From the NCBI GenBank assembly GCA_044226655.1, contig JBGAGO010000007.1, forward strand, positions 62,001-126,000: a DNA stretch of 64,000 bases. The letters run 5' to 3'. The position numbers and the translations under genes were made by a program. Positions within the stretch are counted from its first letter, which is position 1. Every line of letters begins with the position of its first letter. The notes below the pieces were generated by a model. That model was not told the DNA's origin. It did not search any database and worked only from the letters and a program-made list of their open reading frames with translations. The stretch is from JBEVOS01 sp044226655. GTDB taxonomy: Bacteria > Pseudomonadota > Alphaproteobacteria > Caulobacterales > Aquidulcibacteraceae. This document shows positions 17,625 through 25,743 of the stretch, one piece after another.

Positions 17625-18273
17625 TCCCCGAAGGGATCGGCGGCACGAGGTCCGGAAAGAACGCGTGCAGATCTTCCCAGATCATGCGCAGCGCCGCGAA
17701 TACGATGACGACGATGCCGAGCCACGCGATCCAGCGATGACGCGAGATGATCCGCGCAATCACCGCCGAGGCCACGCCCATCAGCACCACCGACAGCACG
17801 AGCCCGAACGCCAGGATGGCCGGCGAATGGCGCGACACGCCGGCGACCGCGAGCACGTTGTCGAGCGACATCGACACATCGGCGATGATGATGGTGAGCA
17901 GCGCCCGGCCGAACGATTTCGGCGCCACCTTGGCTGCGTCTTCCGCTGCATGGGCGACGATTTCCGGATCGATCGTCGGCGTCGGCATGCGGTGGGCTTC
18001 AAGGTCCTTCCACATCCGCCACGACACCCAGAGCAGCAGCAATCCGCCCAGCAGCAGGATACCGGTGATCTCCAGGAGCTGCACCGTGATGAGCGCGAAG
18101 GCGATGCGCAGCACCAGCGCGCCGATTACGCCCCAGAAGATCGCCTGGCGCTGTTGCGCGTGCGGCAGGGCCGCGGCGGCGAGGCCCACCGCGACGGCGT
18201 TGTCGCCTGCAAGCGCAAGGTCGATCAGCACGACTTGAACCAGAGCGGCGATATCGGCGGCGGCGAAATCCAT
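17617..18273 (-). CDS. TerC family membrane protein (copy 2)
   Basis: A 218-residue integral membrane protein of the TerC family, several of whose members export manganese or other metals. Seven hydrophobic segments can be traced; the first contains the conserved acidic LIDLALAGDNAVAVGLAA and a second copy of the motif is SMSLDNVLAVAGV. Both hold the Asp-Asn pair typical of the family. It lies six bases after a paralogue in the same direction, and the two share most motifs, so they come from a tandem duplication. Its last codons and stop come from an inverted repeat. The substrate cannot be told from sequence. Confidence 0.88.
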   Translation of the reverse strand: MDFAAADIAALVQVVLIDLALAGDNAVAVGLAAAALPHAQQRQAIFWGVIGALVLRIAFALITVQLLEITGILLLGGLLLLWVSWRMWKDLEAHRMPTPTIDPEIVAHAAEDAAKVAPKSFGRALLTIIIADVSMSLDNVLAVAGVSRHSPAILAFGLVLSVVLMGVASAVIARIISRHRWIAWLGIVVIVFAALRMIWEDLHAFFPDLVPPIPSGSE

Positions 18274-18279
18274 GCAATC

Positions 18280-18921
18280 CTATCCCGCAGGTCCGCCGAG
18301 CCAGGCCGGCGGCGCAATGGTGATGATAGTCGGCAGCAATGTGTGCAAATCGTCCCAAGCCATGGCGAAGCCCGCGAGCACGATCGCCAGAATGCCGATG
18401 ATCGCGATCCAGCGATAGCGCGAGACCACGCGCGCGATGAGGCTCGCGGCCACGCCCATGAGAATGACGCTGAGCACCAGCCCGAACATCATGATGACGG
18501 GGCTCTCGCGCGCAACGCCCGCGACGGCCAGCACGTTGTCGAGTGAGAGCGCGATGTTGGCGAGCACGATGGAGAACAGCGCCCGCGAAAAGCTCACCTC
18601 GGCGGGCGAATCCTCTGCGGCATGCGCCGCGTCCGCGCCGGCGCCCTGCAAATCCTTCCACATCCGCCAGGCGATCCAGAACAGCAGCAGCCCGCCCGCC
18701 AGCATCAGGCCGGGAATGTGCAGCAGCACGACCGTGACGAGACCGAAGGCGATGCGCAGCACCAGCGCCAGCGCGACGCCCCAGGTGACGGCGCGGGTGC
18801 GCTGACGCGCCGGCAGCGCCGCGGCCGCCAGGCCCACGGCCACCGCATTATCCGCCGACAAGGCCAGATCAATCACGATGACTTCGAAGAAGGCCGCGAT
18901 GTTCGCGAGAATGCTGTCCAA
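18280..18921 (-). CDS. TerC family membrane protein (copy 1)
   Basis: A 213-residue paralogue of the following gene with the same fold: VIDLALSADNAVAVGLAAAA in the first helix and LSLDNVLAVAGVARESP in the second half. The apparent start is a TTG at 18921, chosen because it aligns with the ATG of the paralogue (MDxxxAxIAA). The two genes probably form an operon and may make a heteromeric transporter. They interrupt the common rluB-rsmD neighbourhood, which suggests later insertion of the pair. Confidence 0.87.
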   Translation of the reverse strand: MDSILANIAAFFEVIVIDLALSADNAVAVGLAAAALPARQRTRAVTWGVALALVLRIAFGLVTVVLLHIPGLMLAGGLLLFWIAWRMWKDLQGAGADAAHAAEDSPAEVSFSRALFSIVLANIALSLDNVLAVAGVARESPVIMMFGLVLSVILMGVAASLIARVVSRYRWIAIIGILAIVLAGFAMAWDDLHTLLPTIITIAPPAWLGGPAG

Positions 18922-19043
18922 GTCCGGTCCCGAGAGGGTTGCGCCGCGCGTTTGTTTCGGCTCGCCCCGCGCCGGTCAAGCGGGCGTGTCGCCGCCTAGC
19001 TCAGTTGGTTGCGCCGAAGGGCCCGAGCCGCCAGGAAGAAGCG

Positions 19044-19610
19044 ATGCGGATCGTCGGCGGAGAGTGGAAGGGCCGCGCCCTGCGCGCGCCGGCGGGAGAC
19101 GCCACGCGGCCGACCAGCGACCGCGCGCGCGAGGCCATGTTCAACGTGCTGGCCCACGCCGCCTGGTCGCCAGGGCTCGAAGGGCGGCGCGTGCTCGACC
19201 TGTTCGCCGGCAGCGGCGCGCTGGGCCTAGAAGCGCTGTCCCGCGGCGCGCGCTTTGCGCTGTTCGTAGAGACCAGCGAAGCTGCGCGCGGCGCTATCCG
19301 CGACAATATCGAAGCCATGGGCGCATTCGGCGTCACCCGCGTGCATCGGCGCGACGCCACCGATCTCGGCGTGAAGCCCGCAGGGCTCGGCCCGCCCTTC
19401 GATCTCGCCTTCCTCGATCCGCCCTATCACAAGGGCTTGGGCGAACGCGCCCTGGCCGCGATCGTCGACGGCCTCTGGCTGGCGCCCGGCGCACTCATCG
19501 TGTTCGAACATGGCGCGGACGAAGCCATCGCCCTGCCCGCCTTCGAAGAGCTCGATGCGCGCCGCTATGGCGCGGCGATGGTGCGTTTCCTCAGGGCGTC
19601 GCCGCCGTAG
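19044..19610 (+). CDS. rsmD: 16S rRNA (guanine966-N2)-methyltransferase RsmD
   Basis: Methylates G966 of 16S rRNA. The 188-residue protein begins MRIVGGEWKGRAL, as is standard for RsmD, and carries the SAM-binding motif DLFAGSGALGLEALSRG (about residues 53-69) and the catalytic LDPPYHKG (about 126-133). The ATG at 19044 follows a purine-rich AGGAAGAAG ribosome binding site. Its last 20 bases overlap the end of the TIR gene on the opposite strand. Confidence 0.95.
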   Translation: MRIVGGEWKGRALRAPAGDATRPTSDRAREAMFNVLAHAAWSPGLEGRRVLDLFAGSGALGLEALSRGARFALFVETSEAARGAIRDNIEAMGAFGVTRVHRRDATDLGVKPAGLGPPFDLAFLDPPYHKGLGERALAAIVDGLWLAPGALIVFEHGADEAIALPAFEELDARRYGAAMVRFLRASPP

Positions 19611-21174
19611 CCGGCGCGGCCTGACGCTGGATCGTGGCGCGCGGCTGCAGCACTTGCGGGCGCACAGAGATGCGCCGTTGCTGGCAGCGCTGCGCGAGAT
19701 CGGGATCGGCGGTCGCGACATCGTGCTGCTGTTCGAGCTGCTGGGCTTGCTGGCAGGCTTCATTGGTGCGGCCATCGCGGTCGAGCGCGCGCACCAGCTT
19801 TTGCGCATCGATCTGGATCGTCGGGGCCGCCGCGCCATCGGCGGGCGCCGCCTGTTCGCGCAGCCGCACGGCTTCGCCGAACCGGCGCGCAGCCAGGTTC
19901 CAATCATTGCGGCGCGCGGCGGCGTCGCCCAGCGCGCCTTGCACGAAGGCGCGGCCTTCCCGCGATTGCAGCCGCGGCAGCGCCGCGTTCAAGTGCTGTT
20001 CGGCGGCTTCCGCATCGCCGGAAGCCTGCGCCTGCAAGCCTTCGCTCACGAGCGCTGCGCCCTGCGCCTCTTCCGCACGGTTGTCGCGGGCGAGGCCGTA
20101 CGAGGCCATCGACCACAATTGCGCATCTTCCGGGTTGAGATTGCGGGCCTGTTCGGCGGCGCGCAGCCCAAGCGGGTGGTCATTGCTTTCGCCGACCGCG
20201 GCGCAGACGCGGTAGATCGCGGCGGCCTGCGGCCCGCCCTGCTGCGCGCGCGCCCACAGCGTCTGCATGGCCGCATCGCGGGTTTGCGGATTGGCCAATT
20301 GCACAGCGGCGGTGCGCACCTCTGCATCCGGACTGCGCAGCAATTCGGCCATCGCATCGCGATAGGTGGTGCGCGCGGCTTCATCGAACTGGGCCTGGCT
20401 GATGCTGGCGACCTGCACGTCGGCGTTGGGCTCCTGATCGGTCGTGATCGAGCGCGCCATCGGCGAGGGCGCAGCGCCCGGCGCGGACTCGCTGGCGGGC
20501 GGCGGCGCTGCGTTGTCGGCTGAACTGGCGTCGCCCAAAGCGCCATTCTCTAGCAACTGCGCGAGCTGGATGGCTTGCTCGGGCGTGAGCTTGCCCTGGT
20601 TCACCAGATCAAGCAGCTGCGCGCCGCGATCGGGGCTCTGCACGATCTCCCGCGGATTGAGAAATGAATTGCCGACGAACGCGATGACCGCGATCGCGGC
20701 GATCACGCCGAGCACGGAGACGAGGCGGATGCGCGTCATCAAGCGGCGGCGCTTGGCGGCGACGACGCCGCCATCGACGGCGCGGCCTTCGAGCTTGGCG
20801 CGCAGAGATTCTTCCAGCAGCTGCATCTGCGGCGCGTTGGCCGCGCCGTTCCAGCGCGAAAAGTCCTCGGCCTGGAAGGCGCCGAAGCCGAGCGGGATTT
20901 CCACATGGTCGAGCATGACGGGCACCAGCCGGCCCTCATCGCGGGCGCGGCCCGCCTCGTCGCGCACGAAGGTCGAAACCGAGGAATTGTCGGTCCACAC
21001 CACGATCACGGCGCGCGCGGCGCGCAACTCACGGGTGATCACCGCCGCATAATCTTCGCCGGCGCCGAGGGAGCGGTCCCACCACACGGAAAAGCCCCGC
21101 TTTTCCAGGGCCTCCGCCAGCGGCTTCACGCGCAGCCGATCCTGGCTGGAATACGAGATGAAGACATCGGCCAT
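19591..21174 (-). CDS. TIR domain protein with one membrane helix and helical-repeat C-terminus (TIR-A)
   Basis: A 527-residue protein. The TIR domain occupies about residues 1-130: MADVFISYSSQD, SVWWDRSLGAG, AVIVVWTDNS and FVRDEAGRA, where Glu73 fits the position of the catalytic Glu of NAD-cleaving TIR domains. A basic KRRR (141-144) precedes a membrane helix (about 151-168). The rest, an Ala/Gln/Pro linker then TPR-like helices (about 270-470), would be outside the cytoplasm if the TIR domain is inside. I start it at the ATG at 21174, since the divergent paralogue has the same MADVFISY start. It overlaps the end of rsmD by 20 bp. Function unknown; NAD cleavage or signalling is inferred. 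Confidence 0.85.
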   Translation of the reverse strand: MADVFISYSSQDRLRVKPLAEALEKRGFSVWWDRSLGAGEDYAAVITRELRAARAVIVVWTDNSSVSTFVRDEAGRARDEGRLVPVMLDHVEIPLGFGAFQAEDFSRWNGAANAPQMQLLEESLRAKLEGRAVDGGVVAAKRRRLMTRIRLVSVLGVIAAIAVIAFVGNSFLNPREIVQSPDRGAQLLDLVNQGKLTPEQAIQLAQLLENGALGDASSADNAAPPPASESAPGAAPSPMARSITTDQEPNADVQVASISQAQFDEAARTTYRDAMAELLRSPDAEVRTAAVQLANPQTRDAAMQTLWARAQQGGPQAAAIYRVCAAVGESNDHPLGLRAAEQARNLNPEDAQLWSMASYGLARDNRAEEAQGAALVSEGLQAQASGDAEAAEQHLNAALPRLQSREGRAFVQGALGDAAARRNDWNLAARRFGEAVRLREQAAPADGAAAPTIQIDAQKLVRALDRDGRTNEACQQAQQLEQQHDVATADPDLAQRCQQRRISVRPQVLQPRATIQRQAAPATAATP

Positions 21175-21333
21175 TCGTCGCCCCTCGGGGGTTTCTCCCA
21201 CGCGGCTCTCTTAGAGGGTTCAGCCCCATCCGCAAGGCCCGCGCGGCGCAGGCCAGAGTGCACGCGCTGGATGAGCGCGCCCTGAACGTAGCAACCGTCT
21301 CACTTATTCCGTATGCCTAGCGCGGGGGCGCGG

Positions 21334-22311
21334 ATGGCGGACGTATTTATTTCTTACAAATCCGAGCGGCGCGCCGCCGCCGAGCACCTGGCCGAAATTC
21401 TCTCAGATTATGGCTACAGCGTGTGGTGGGATTACGGCCTCGTCTCCGGCCGCGATTTTGGCGCGCAGATCGAACGCGAACTCCGGGCCGCCAAAGCCGT
21501 GGTCGTGCTCTGGTGCGCGCTCTCGCGCGACAGCGAATGGGTGCTTGAAGAAGCGACACTCGCCAAGAAGCTCGGCACGGCGATCCCGACCATGATCGAG
21601 CGGATCGATCTGCCGCTCGGCTTCGCGCGGGCGCAGACGCTCGATCTCTCCGATTGGGACGGCGCGCCGCGCAGCCACAAACTGGAGCGGCTGCTGCGCG
21701 ACATCGGCGACCGCGTGGGCCGCCCGCCGCAACCGAACCTCGACGGCCTCGACCGCACCGATCGCGCCTGGCGCCGCTTCGGCGCGCCGAGCCTCAAACA
21801 ATTCGCGCTCGTCACGCCGTTGGAGCGCGAGGCGCCGGCGCGGACGATGCCGGGCGTGCTCGCGGCCCCCGCACCTCGTCCTTCGCCGCCGCGCATGCGC
21901 ACTGTCATCGCGCCGCATGTCCAGGCCGTGCGGCGGCGCGTCTTACCACAGCTCGCTCTTGTCGGGATCGTTGGGTTAGCCGTTGCCGCCGGCGCCGGCG
22001 GCTATTTCCTCTATGATCGCGCGCAAGCCGCTCAAGCGGCGGCGACGACGTGGGAGCATATCGACAAATCCGACCCGGCCGCCATCCGCGCCTTCCTGGC
22101 CAGCGCCAACGTCGGCGAATGGCGCGGGTCCGCGCAGGCAGCGCTCGAAGGCTTGGAGCTCAAACGGCTGAGCGAGGCGCGCGCCGCCGACACGATCGAA
22201 TCGCTCGAGAAGTTCATTCACGACTTCCCTGACAGCAGCCACGCGCTGGAGATCAATGGGCGGATCGCGGAATTGCGCGCCATGCCACCGGCCGATTTGC
22301 GCCCCGGTTAG
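21334..22311 (+). CDS. TIR domain protein with one membrane helix (TIR-B)
   Basis: A 325-residue paralogue transcribed away from TIR-A. Its TIR domain (about 1-130) aligns with TIR-A without gaps through residue 74: MADVFISYKS, SVWWDYGLVSGRDFGAQIE, AVVVLWCALSRDSEWVLEEA, again with Glu73. A Pro-rich linker leads to a membrane helix (about 204-226) and a short helical tail with EKFIHDFPDSSHALEINGRI, a repeat seen in other bacterial TIR and caspase-like proteins. The start at 21334 is chosen by homology with TIR-A; an ATG at 21313 would add seven residues. Its TAG overlaps the mutL stop by 4 bp. Confidence 0.84.
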   Translation: MADVFISYKSERRAAAEHLAEILSDYGYSVWWDYGLVSGRDFGAQIERELRAAKAVVVLWCALSRDSEWVLEEATLAKKLGTAIPTMIERIDLPLGFARAQTLDLSDWDGAPRSHKLERLLRDIGDRVGRPPQPNLDGLDRTDRAWRRFGAPSLKQFALVTPLEREAPARTMPGVLAAPAPRPSPPRMRTVIAPHVQAVRRRVLPQLALVGIVGLAVAAGAGGYFLYDRAQAAQAAATTWEHIDKSDPAAIRAFLASANVGEWRGSAQAALEGLELKRLSEARAADTIESLEKFIHDFPDSSHALEINGRIAELRAMPPADLRPG

Positions 22312-24185
22312 CGGCGCCCGAACAGCTTCTCGATATCGGCGAGCTTCAACTCGACATAGGTTGGGCGGCCGTGATTGCACTGGCCGGAGAAGGGCGTGGC
22401 CTCCATCTGGCGCAGCAGTGCGTTCATTTCCTCGCCGGTGAGGCGCCGGCCCGCGCGCACCGAGCCGCGGCACGCCATCGAGGAGCATACTTCTTCCAGC
22501 CGTTCCTTGAGCGCGTTCGCCGAGCCAAGCTCCGCGAGATCGTCGGCAAGATCCTTCAGCAGCCCGCGCGCATCGACATGGCCGAGCAGCGCCGGCGTTT
22601 CGCGCACCAGCACCGCGCCGGGTCCGAACGGCTCGATGACAAGCCCAAGCTCGGCGAATTCCGCCGCGCGCGCGATCAGCGCTTCCGCTTCGCTCGGATC
22701 GAGATCGACGACATCGGGAATGAGCAGCGCCTGGCGCTTCACGCCGCCATTGGCGAGCATCGTCTTCATGCGCTCATAGACCAGCCGCTCATGCGCGGCG
22801 TGCTGATCGACGATGACGATGCCGTCTTCCGTCTGCGCGACGATGTAGGTCTCGTGGATTTGTGCGCGCGCCGCGCCGAGCGGGAAGAATTCGCTATCAG
22901 CCTCTGCGCCGCTTTGCTCCCCCGTGTACGGGGGAGCTGTCGCGGCGAAGCCGTGACTGAGCGGGGAAGCATCGAGGTCTCCCCCTCCCCCGTAGACGGG
23001 GGAGGAAAGGGAGGCTTCGACGCGTCCGCTGGGCAGCACGAAATCGCTTGAGACGAGCGGGTTTTCGGCGGCCTGCCAGGCGCGCAGCTGCGGCTGCGGC
23101 GCGTAATGCGCGCGGGCATGGCTGAGCGCGAAATGCGCTGTCGTGGTCGAGGCGCGATGGCCCGCGCCCGCGAGCGCGTGTTGCAGCGCGCCGACGATCA
23201 GCCCCCGCACGCGCGCCGCATCGCGGAAGCGCACCTCGGTCTTGGCCGGATGCACGTTCACATCGACCTCTTCCGGCGGCAGATCGAGGAACAGCGCCAC
23301 GATCGGATGGCGGTCGCGCGCCAGCAGATCCTGATAGGCCGCGCGCACCGCGCCGACGATCAGCTTGTCCTTCACCGGCCGCGCATTGACGAACAGATGC
23401 TGATGTTCGCGCGTGCCGCGATGCAAAGTCGGCAGGCCGGCATAGCCGGTGAGGCGCACGCCCTCGCGCTGCTGATCGAGCTCCAGCGCGTTGGGCGCGA
23501 AATCGGCGCCGAGAATGGCCGCCAGCCGGCGCTTGCGGCCCTCGCGCGCGGCATCGCTTTCCGCCGCGAGCTTCAGCACTGCGCGGCCGTCATGCTCCAG
23601 CACGAAGGCGACATCCGGGCGCGCCATAGCGAGGCGCTTGACGACATCGTTGATCGCCATGAATTCCGCGCGCTCGGATTTCATGAATTTGAGCCGCGCG
23701 GGCGTGGCGAAGAAGAGATCGCGCGCTTCGATCACGGCGCCCGATGGGCTGAGCGCGCCCCAGGCTGCGGGCGCAGCCGGCGTCAGCGCGCCGCCTTCGA
23801 CGGCGATGCGCCAGGCCTCACTCGCGCCGCGCGCGCGCGACACGATCGAAAGCCGCGCCACCGCGCCGATCGAGGGCAGCGCCTCGCCGCGAAAGCCCAT
23901 CGTGGCGATGTTGAGCAGATCGACCTGGCCGCCCTCGCCCGCCTCCAGCTTGGAAGTGGCGTGGCGCTCGACCGCGAGGGCGAGTTCGTCGCGCGCGATG
24001 CCCTGGCCGTCATCCTCGACGCGAATGCCCGCGAGGCCGCCGCGCTCGACCGCGATGGCGATGCGCGCCGCGCCCGCATCGAGCGCGTTCTCCACAAGCT
24101 CCTTCACCGCAGCGGCGGGACGCTCGACGACCTCGCCCGCGGCGATGCGGTTCACGGCTTCGGGGGGCAGGCGGCGGATCGGCAT
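22308..24185 (-). CDS. mutL: DNA mismatch repair protein MutL (endonuclease type) with an in-frame repeat insertion
   Basis: A 625-residue mismatch repair protein. The N-terminal GHKL ATPase has VKELVENALDAGA, VEDDGQGI and TMGFRGEALPSI. The C-terminal part has the endonuclease signature DQHAAHERLVYE, ACRGSVRAG and CNHGRPT, as expected in a bacterium without MutH. Residues about 394-424, in the linker between the two halves, are encoded by a palindromic repeat (22916-23005) with no stop in the reading frame. The gene ends 4 bp inside TIR-B and starts opposite the DUF4242 gene. Confidence 0.97.
   Translation of the reverse strand: MPIRRLPPEAVNRIAAGEVVERPAAAVKELVENALDAGAARIAIAVERGGLAGIRVEDDGQGIARDELALAVERHATSKLEAGEGGQVDLLNIATMGFRGEALPSIGAVARLSIVSRARGASEAWRIAVEGGALTPAAPAAWGALSPSGAVIEARDLFFATPARLKFMKSERAEFMAINDVVKRLAMARPDVAFVLEHDGRAVLKLAAESDAAREGRKRRLAAILGADFAPNALELDQQREGVRLTGYAGLPTLHRGTREHQHLFVNARPVKDKLIVGAVRAAYQDLLARDRHPIVALFLDLPPEEVDVNVHPAKTEVRFRDAARVRGLIVGALQHALAGAGHRASTTTAHFALSHARAHYAPQPQLRAWQAAENPLVSSDFVLPSGRVEASLSSPVYGGGGDLDASPLSHGFAATAPPYTGEQSGAEADSEFFPLGAARAQIHETYIVAQTEDGIVIVDQHAAHERLVYERMKTMLANGGVKRQALLIPDVVDLDPSEAEALIARAAEFAELGLVIEPFGPGAVLVRETPALLGHVDARGLLKDLADDLAELGSANALKERLEEVCSSMACRGSVRAGRRLTGEEMNALLRQMEATPFSGQCNHGRPTYVELKLADIEKLFGRR
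22916..23005. repeat. Palindromic element inside the mutL coding sequence
   Basis: The first arm (22917-22963) has the hairpin CTCCCCC-GTGTAC-GGGGGAG, then GTCGCGGC-gaa-GCCGTGAC and a GCGGGG tail; an inverted, shortened arm ends with CTCCCCC-GTAGAC-GGGGGAG (22985-23004). On the mutL strand it is read as SPVYGGGGD ... SPLSHGFAATAPPYTGE. Other copies have GTTTAC in the palindrome, which would be a TAA stop in this frame; here base 22926 is G, giving TAC. Confidence 0.88.
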
Positions 24186-24308
24186 GCGAGTCGCCAGATT
24201 AGCAGGAAGCGCTGGCAGGATCGCCCCCGCTGTCTGGCCGAATCACCCCCTACCAGCGGCGGCGGCGGCGGCGCATTTTTCGGGCCATAGGGCTTCGGAG
24301 AAAAACCA

Positions 24309-24587
24309 ATGCTGAAACGCTATGTCATCGAACGCGACATTCCCAAGGTCGGCGCGTTCACCCCGCCGCAATTGAAGGGCGCGGCCGAAACCTCCAACGC
24401 GGCTTTGTCCAAGCTCGCGCCGAAGGTCCAATGGGAGCATTCCTACGTCACCGGCGACAAGACGTTCTGCGTCTATCTCGCCGAAGGCGAGGACGCGATC
24501 CGCGAACACGCCAAGCTGTCGGGCTTTCCCGCCAACAAGATCACGGAAGTGACCGCGATCATCGATCCGACCACGGCCAATTGCTGA
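24309..24587 (+). CDS. DUF4242 domain protein
   Basis: A 92-residue protein starting MLKRYVIERDIPKVGAF, which matches the small ferredoxin-fold-like DUF4242 family (conserved WEHSYVTGDKTFCVYLAEGE and the end of the domain VTAIIDPTT). Some relatives bind nickel, but no function can be given from this sequence. It has no signal peptide. It lies opposite mutL with a 123-bp gap that contains a run of GGC triplets and no clear promoter. A long palindrome follows it. Confidence 0.8.
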   Translation: MLKRYVIERDIPKVGAFTPPQLKGAAETSNAALSKLAPKVQWEHSYVTGDKTFCVYLAEGEDAIREHAKLSGFPANKITEVTAIIDPTTANC

Positions 24588-24610
24588 TCCCGGCGAACGC
24601 CGATCCGGGC

Positions 24611-24642
24611 GGCGCATCGGTTTGCGTGCAAGCCGATGCGCC
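24611..24642. promoter_or_regulatory. 32-bp palindrome upstream of the GlxA-type regulator gene
   Basis: GGCGCATCGG (24611-24620) and CCGATGCGCC (24633-24642) are perfectly complementary, and the inner TTGC/GCAA continue the pairing with a two-base centre. It lies 28 bp before the ATG of the AraC-type gene and 23 bp after the DUF4242 stop. It could be an operator for autoregulation or a terminator; no T-run follows. Confidence 0.5.
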
Positions 24643-24670
24643 AAACGGCCGCTGGCGCTAGAGTGATGTG

Positions 24671-25702
24671 ATGGATGCCCAGGTCTTGGATGTGACCGTC
24701 GTCCTGCTGGACGACGGCTATTGCTCGACGGCGCTGACGCCGATCGAGGTGTTTCACTCGGCGGGCGCGCTTTGGGCGCAATTGCGCGGCGAGGCGCCGG
24801 AGCCGCGCTTTCGCGTGCGCTCGGCCTCGCTCGACGGCAAGCCGGTGCGCAGCCCCTATGCCGGGCTGATGCTCACGCCGGAATGCGCGCTTGGCGATGT
24901 GGCGAAGACCGATCTCGTGATCGTGCCGACCTCCGGCCTCGCGCTCGACGAAAAGCTCATTGAAAATTCCGCGCTGCTGCCCTGGCTGAAACGCCAATAT
25001 GAGCAAGGCGCCTATCTCGCCGGCGTGTGCATGGGCGCGGCCTATCTCGCCGAACTCGGCCTGCTCGACGGCAAATGCGCCACCACGCATTGGGCGGTCG
25101 CCGACGATTTCAGGCGCCGCTATCCGAACGTGATCTGGCGGCCCGAATTCATCGTCACGGAAGAAGCGCGCGTGCTGTGCTCGGGCGGGCTGTCGGCGGC
25201 GGCGGATGTCAGCCTCTATCTCGTGGAAAAGCTCTGCGGCCATGAGATCGCGCTGCAGACCGCCAAGGCGCTCCTGCTCAACATGCCGCGCACACATCAA
25301 TCCGGCTACGCCGTACTGCCGCTCTCGCCGCCGCACGATGATGACCGCATCCGCGACGCCGAAGCACATCTGCAAGCGCATTTCAGCAAAGACCATTCGA
25401 CCGAAGCGCTGGCCGATCGCGCCGGCATGAGCGAGCGCACCTTCATGCGGCGCTTCAAGGCCGCGACCGGACGGCTGCCGGGCGCCTATCTGCAAGCGGC
25501 GCGCGTCGAAGCCGCCAAGGCGATGCTGGAGCGCGCGGGCGCCTCGATCCAGAGCGTCTCAAGCGCGGTGGGCTATGACGATGTCGGCTTCTTCCGCACC
25601 GTGTTCAAACGCGCGACCGGCATGACGCCGGCCGATTACCGCACCCAATTCGCCGCCATGAACGTGCGCCAGCACACGCTGGAAGATCTGCGGCGGCGAT
25701 AG
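24671..25702 (+). CDS. GlxA family transcriptional regulator (DJ-1/PfpI domain plus AraC HTH)
   Basis: A 343-residue regulator. The N-terminal half is a DJ-1/PfpI-like domain (VTVVLLDDGYCSTALTPIEV, then VCMGAAYLAELGLLDGKCAT with the nucleophile-elbow Cys and THWAVADDFRRRYP). The C-terminal AraC/XylS DNA-binding domain has two helix-turn-helix units (ALADRAGMSERTFMRRFKAA and VSSAVGYDDVGFFRTVFKRA). Members often control amine or carnitine catabolism; the ligand here is unknown. The ATG at 24671 directly follows an in-frame GTG at 24668 and either could be used. Confidence 0.92.
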   Translation: MDAQVLDVTVVLLDDGYCSTALTPIEVFHSAGALWAQLRGEAPEPRFRVRSASLDGKPVRSPYAGLMLTPECALGDVAKTDLVIVPTSGLALDEKLIENSALLPWLKRQYEQGAYLAGVCMGAAYLAELGLLDGKCATTHWAVADDFRRRYPNVIWRPEFIVTEEARVLCSGGLSAAADVSLYLVEKLCGHEIALQTAKALLLNMPRTHQSGYAVLPLSPPHDDDRIRDAEAHLQAHFSKDHSTEALADRAGMSERTFMRRFKAATGRLPGAYLQAARVEAAKAMLERAGASIQSVSSAVGYDDVGFFRTVFKRATGMTPADYRTQFAAMNVRQHTLEDLRRR

Positions 25703-25743
25703 GCGCGCTCGACTTTGGCGCCGCATCGGCGCAAGCCGCGCCC

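Noticed and set aside
18997..19010. TAGCTCAGTTGGTT, which looks like the D-arm region of a tRNA
   Set aside because: No acceptor stem, anticodon arm or T-arm can be formed with the flanking bases, and the site lies directly before rsmD. A short remnant of a tRNA gene is possible but cannot be supported.
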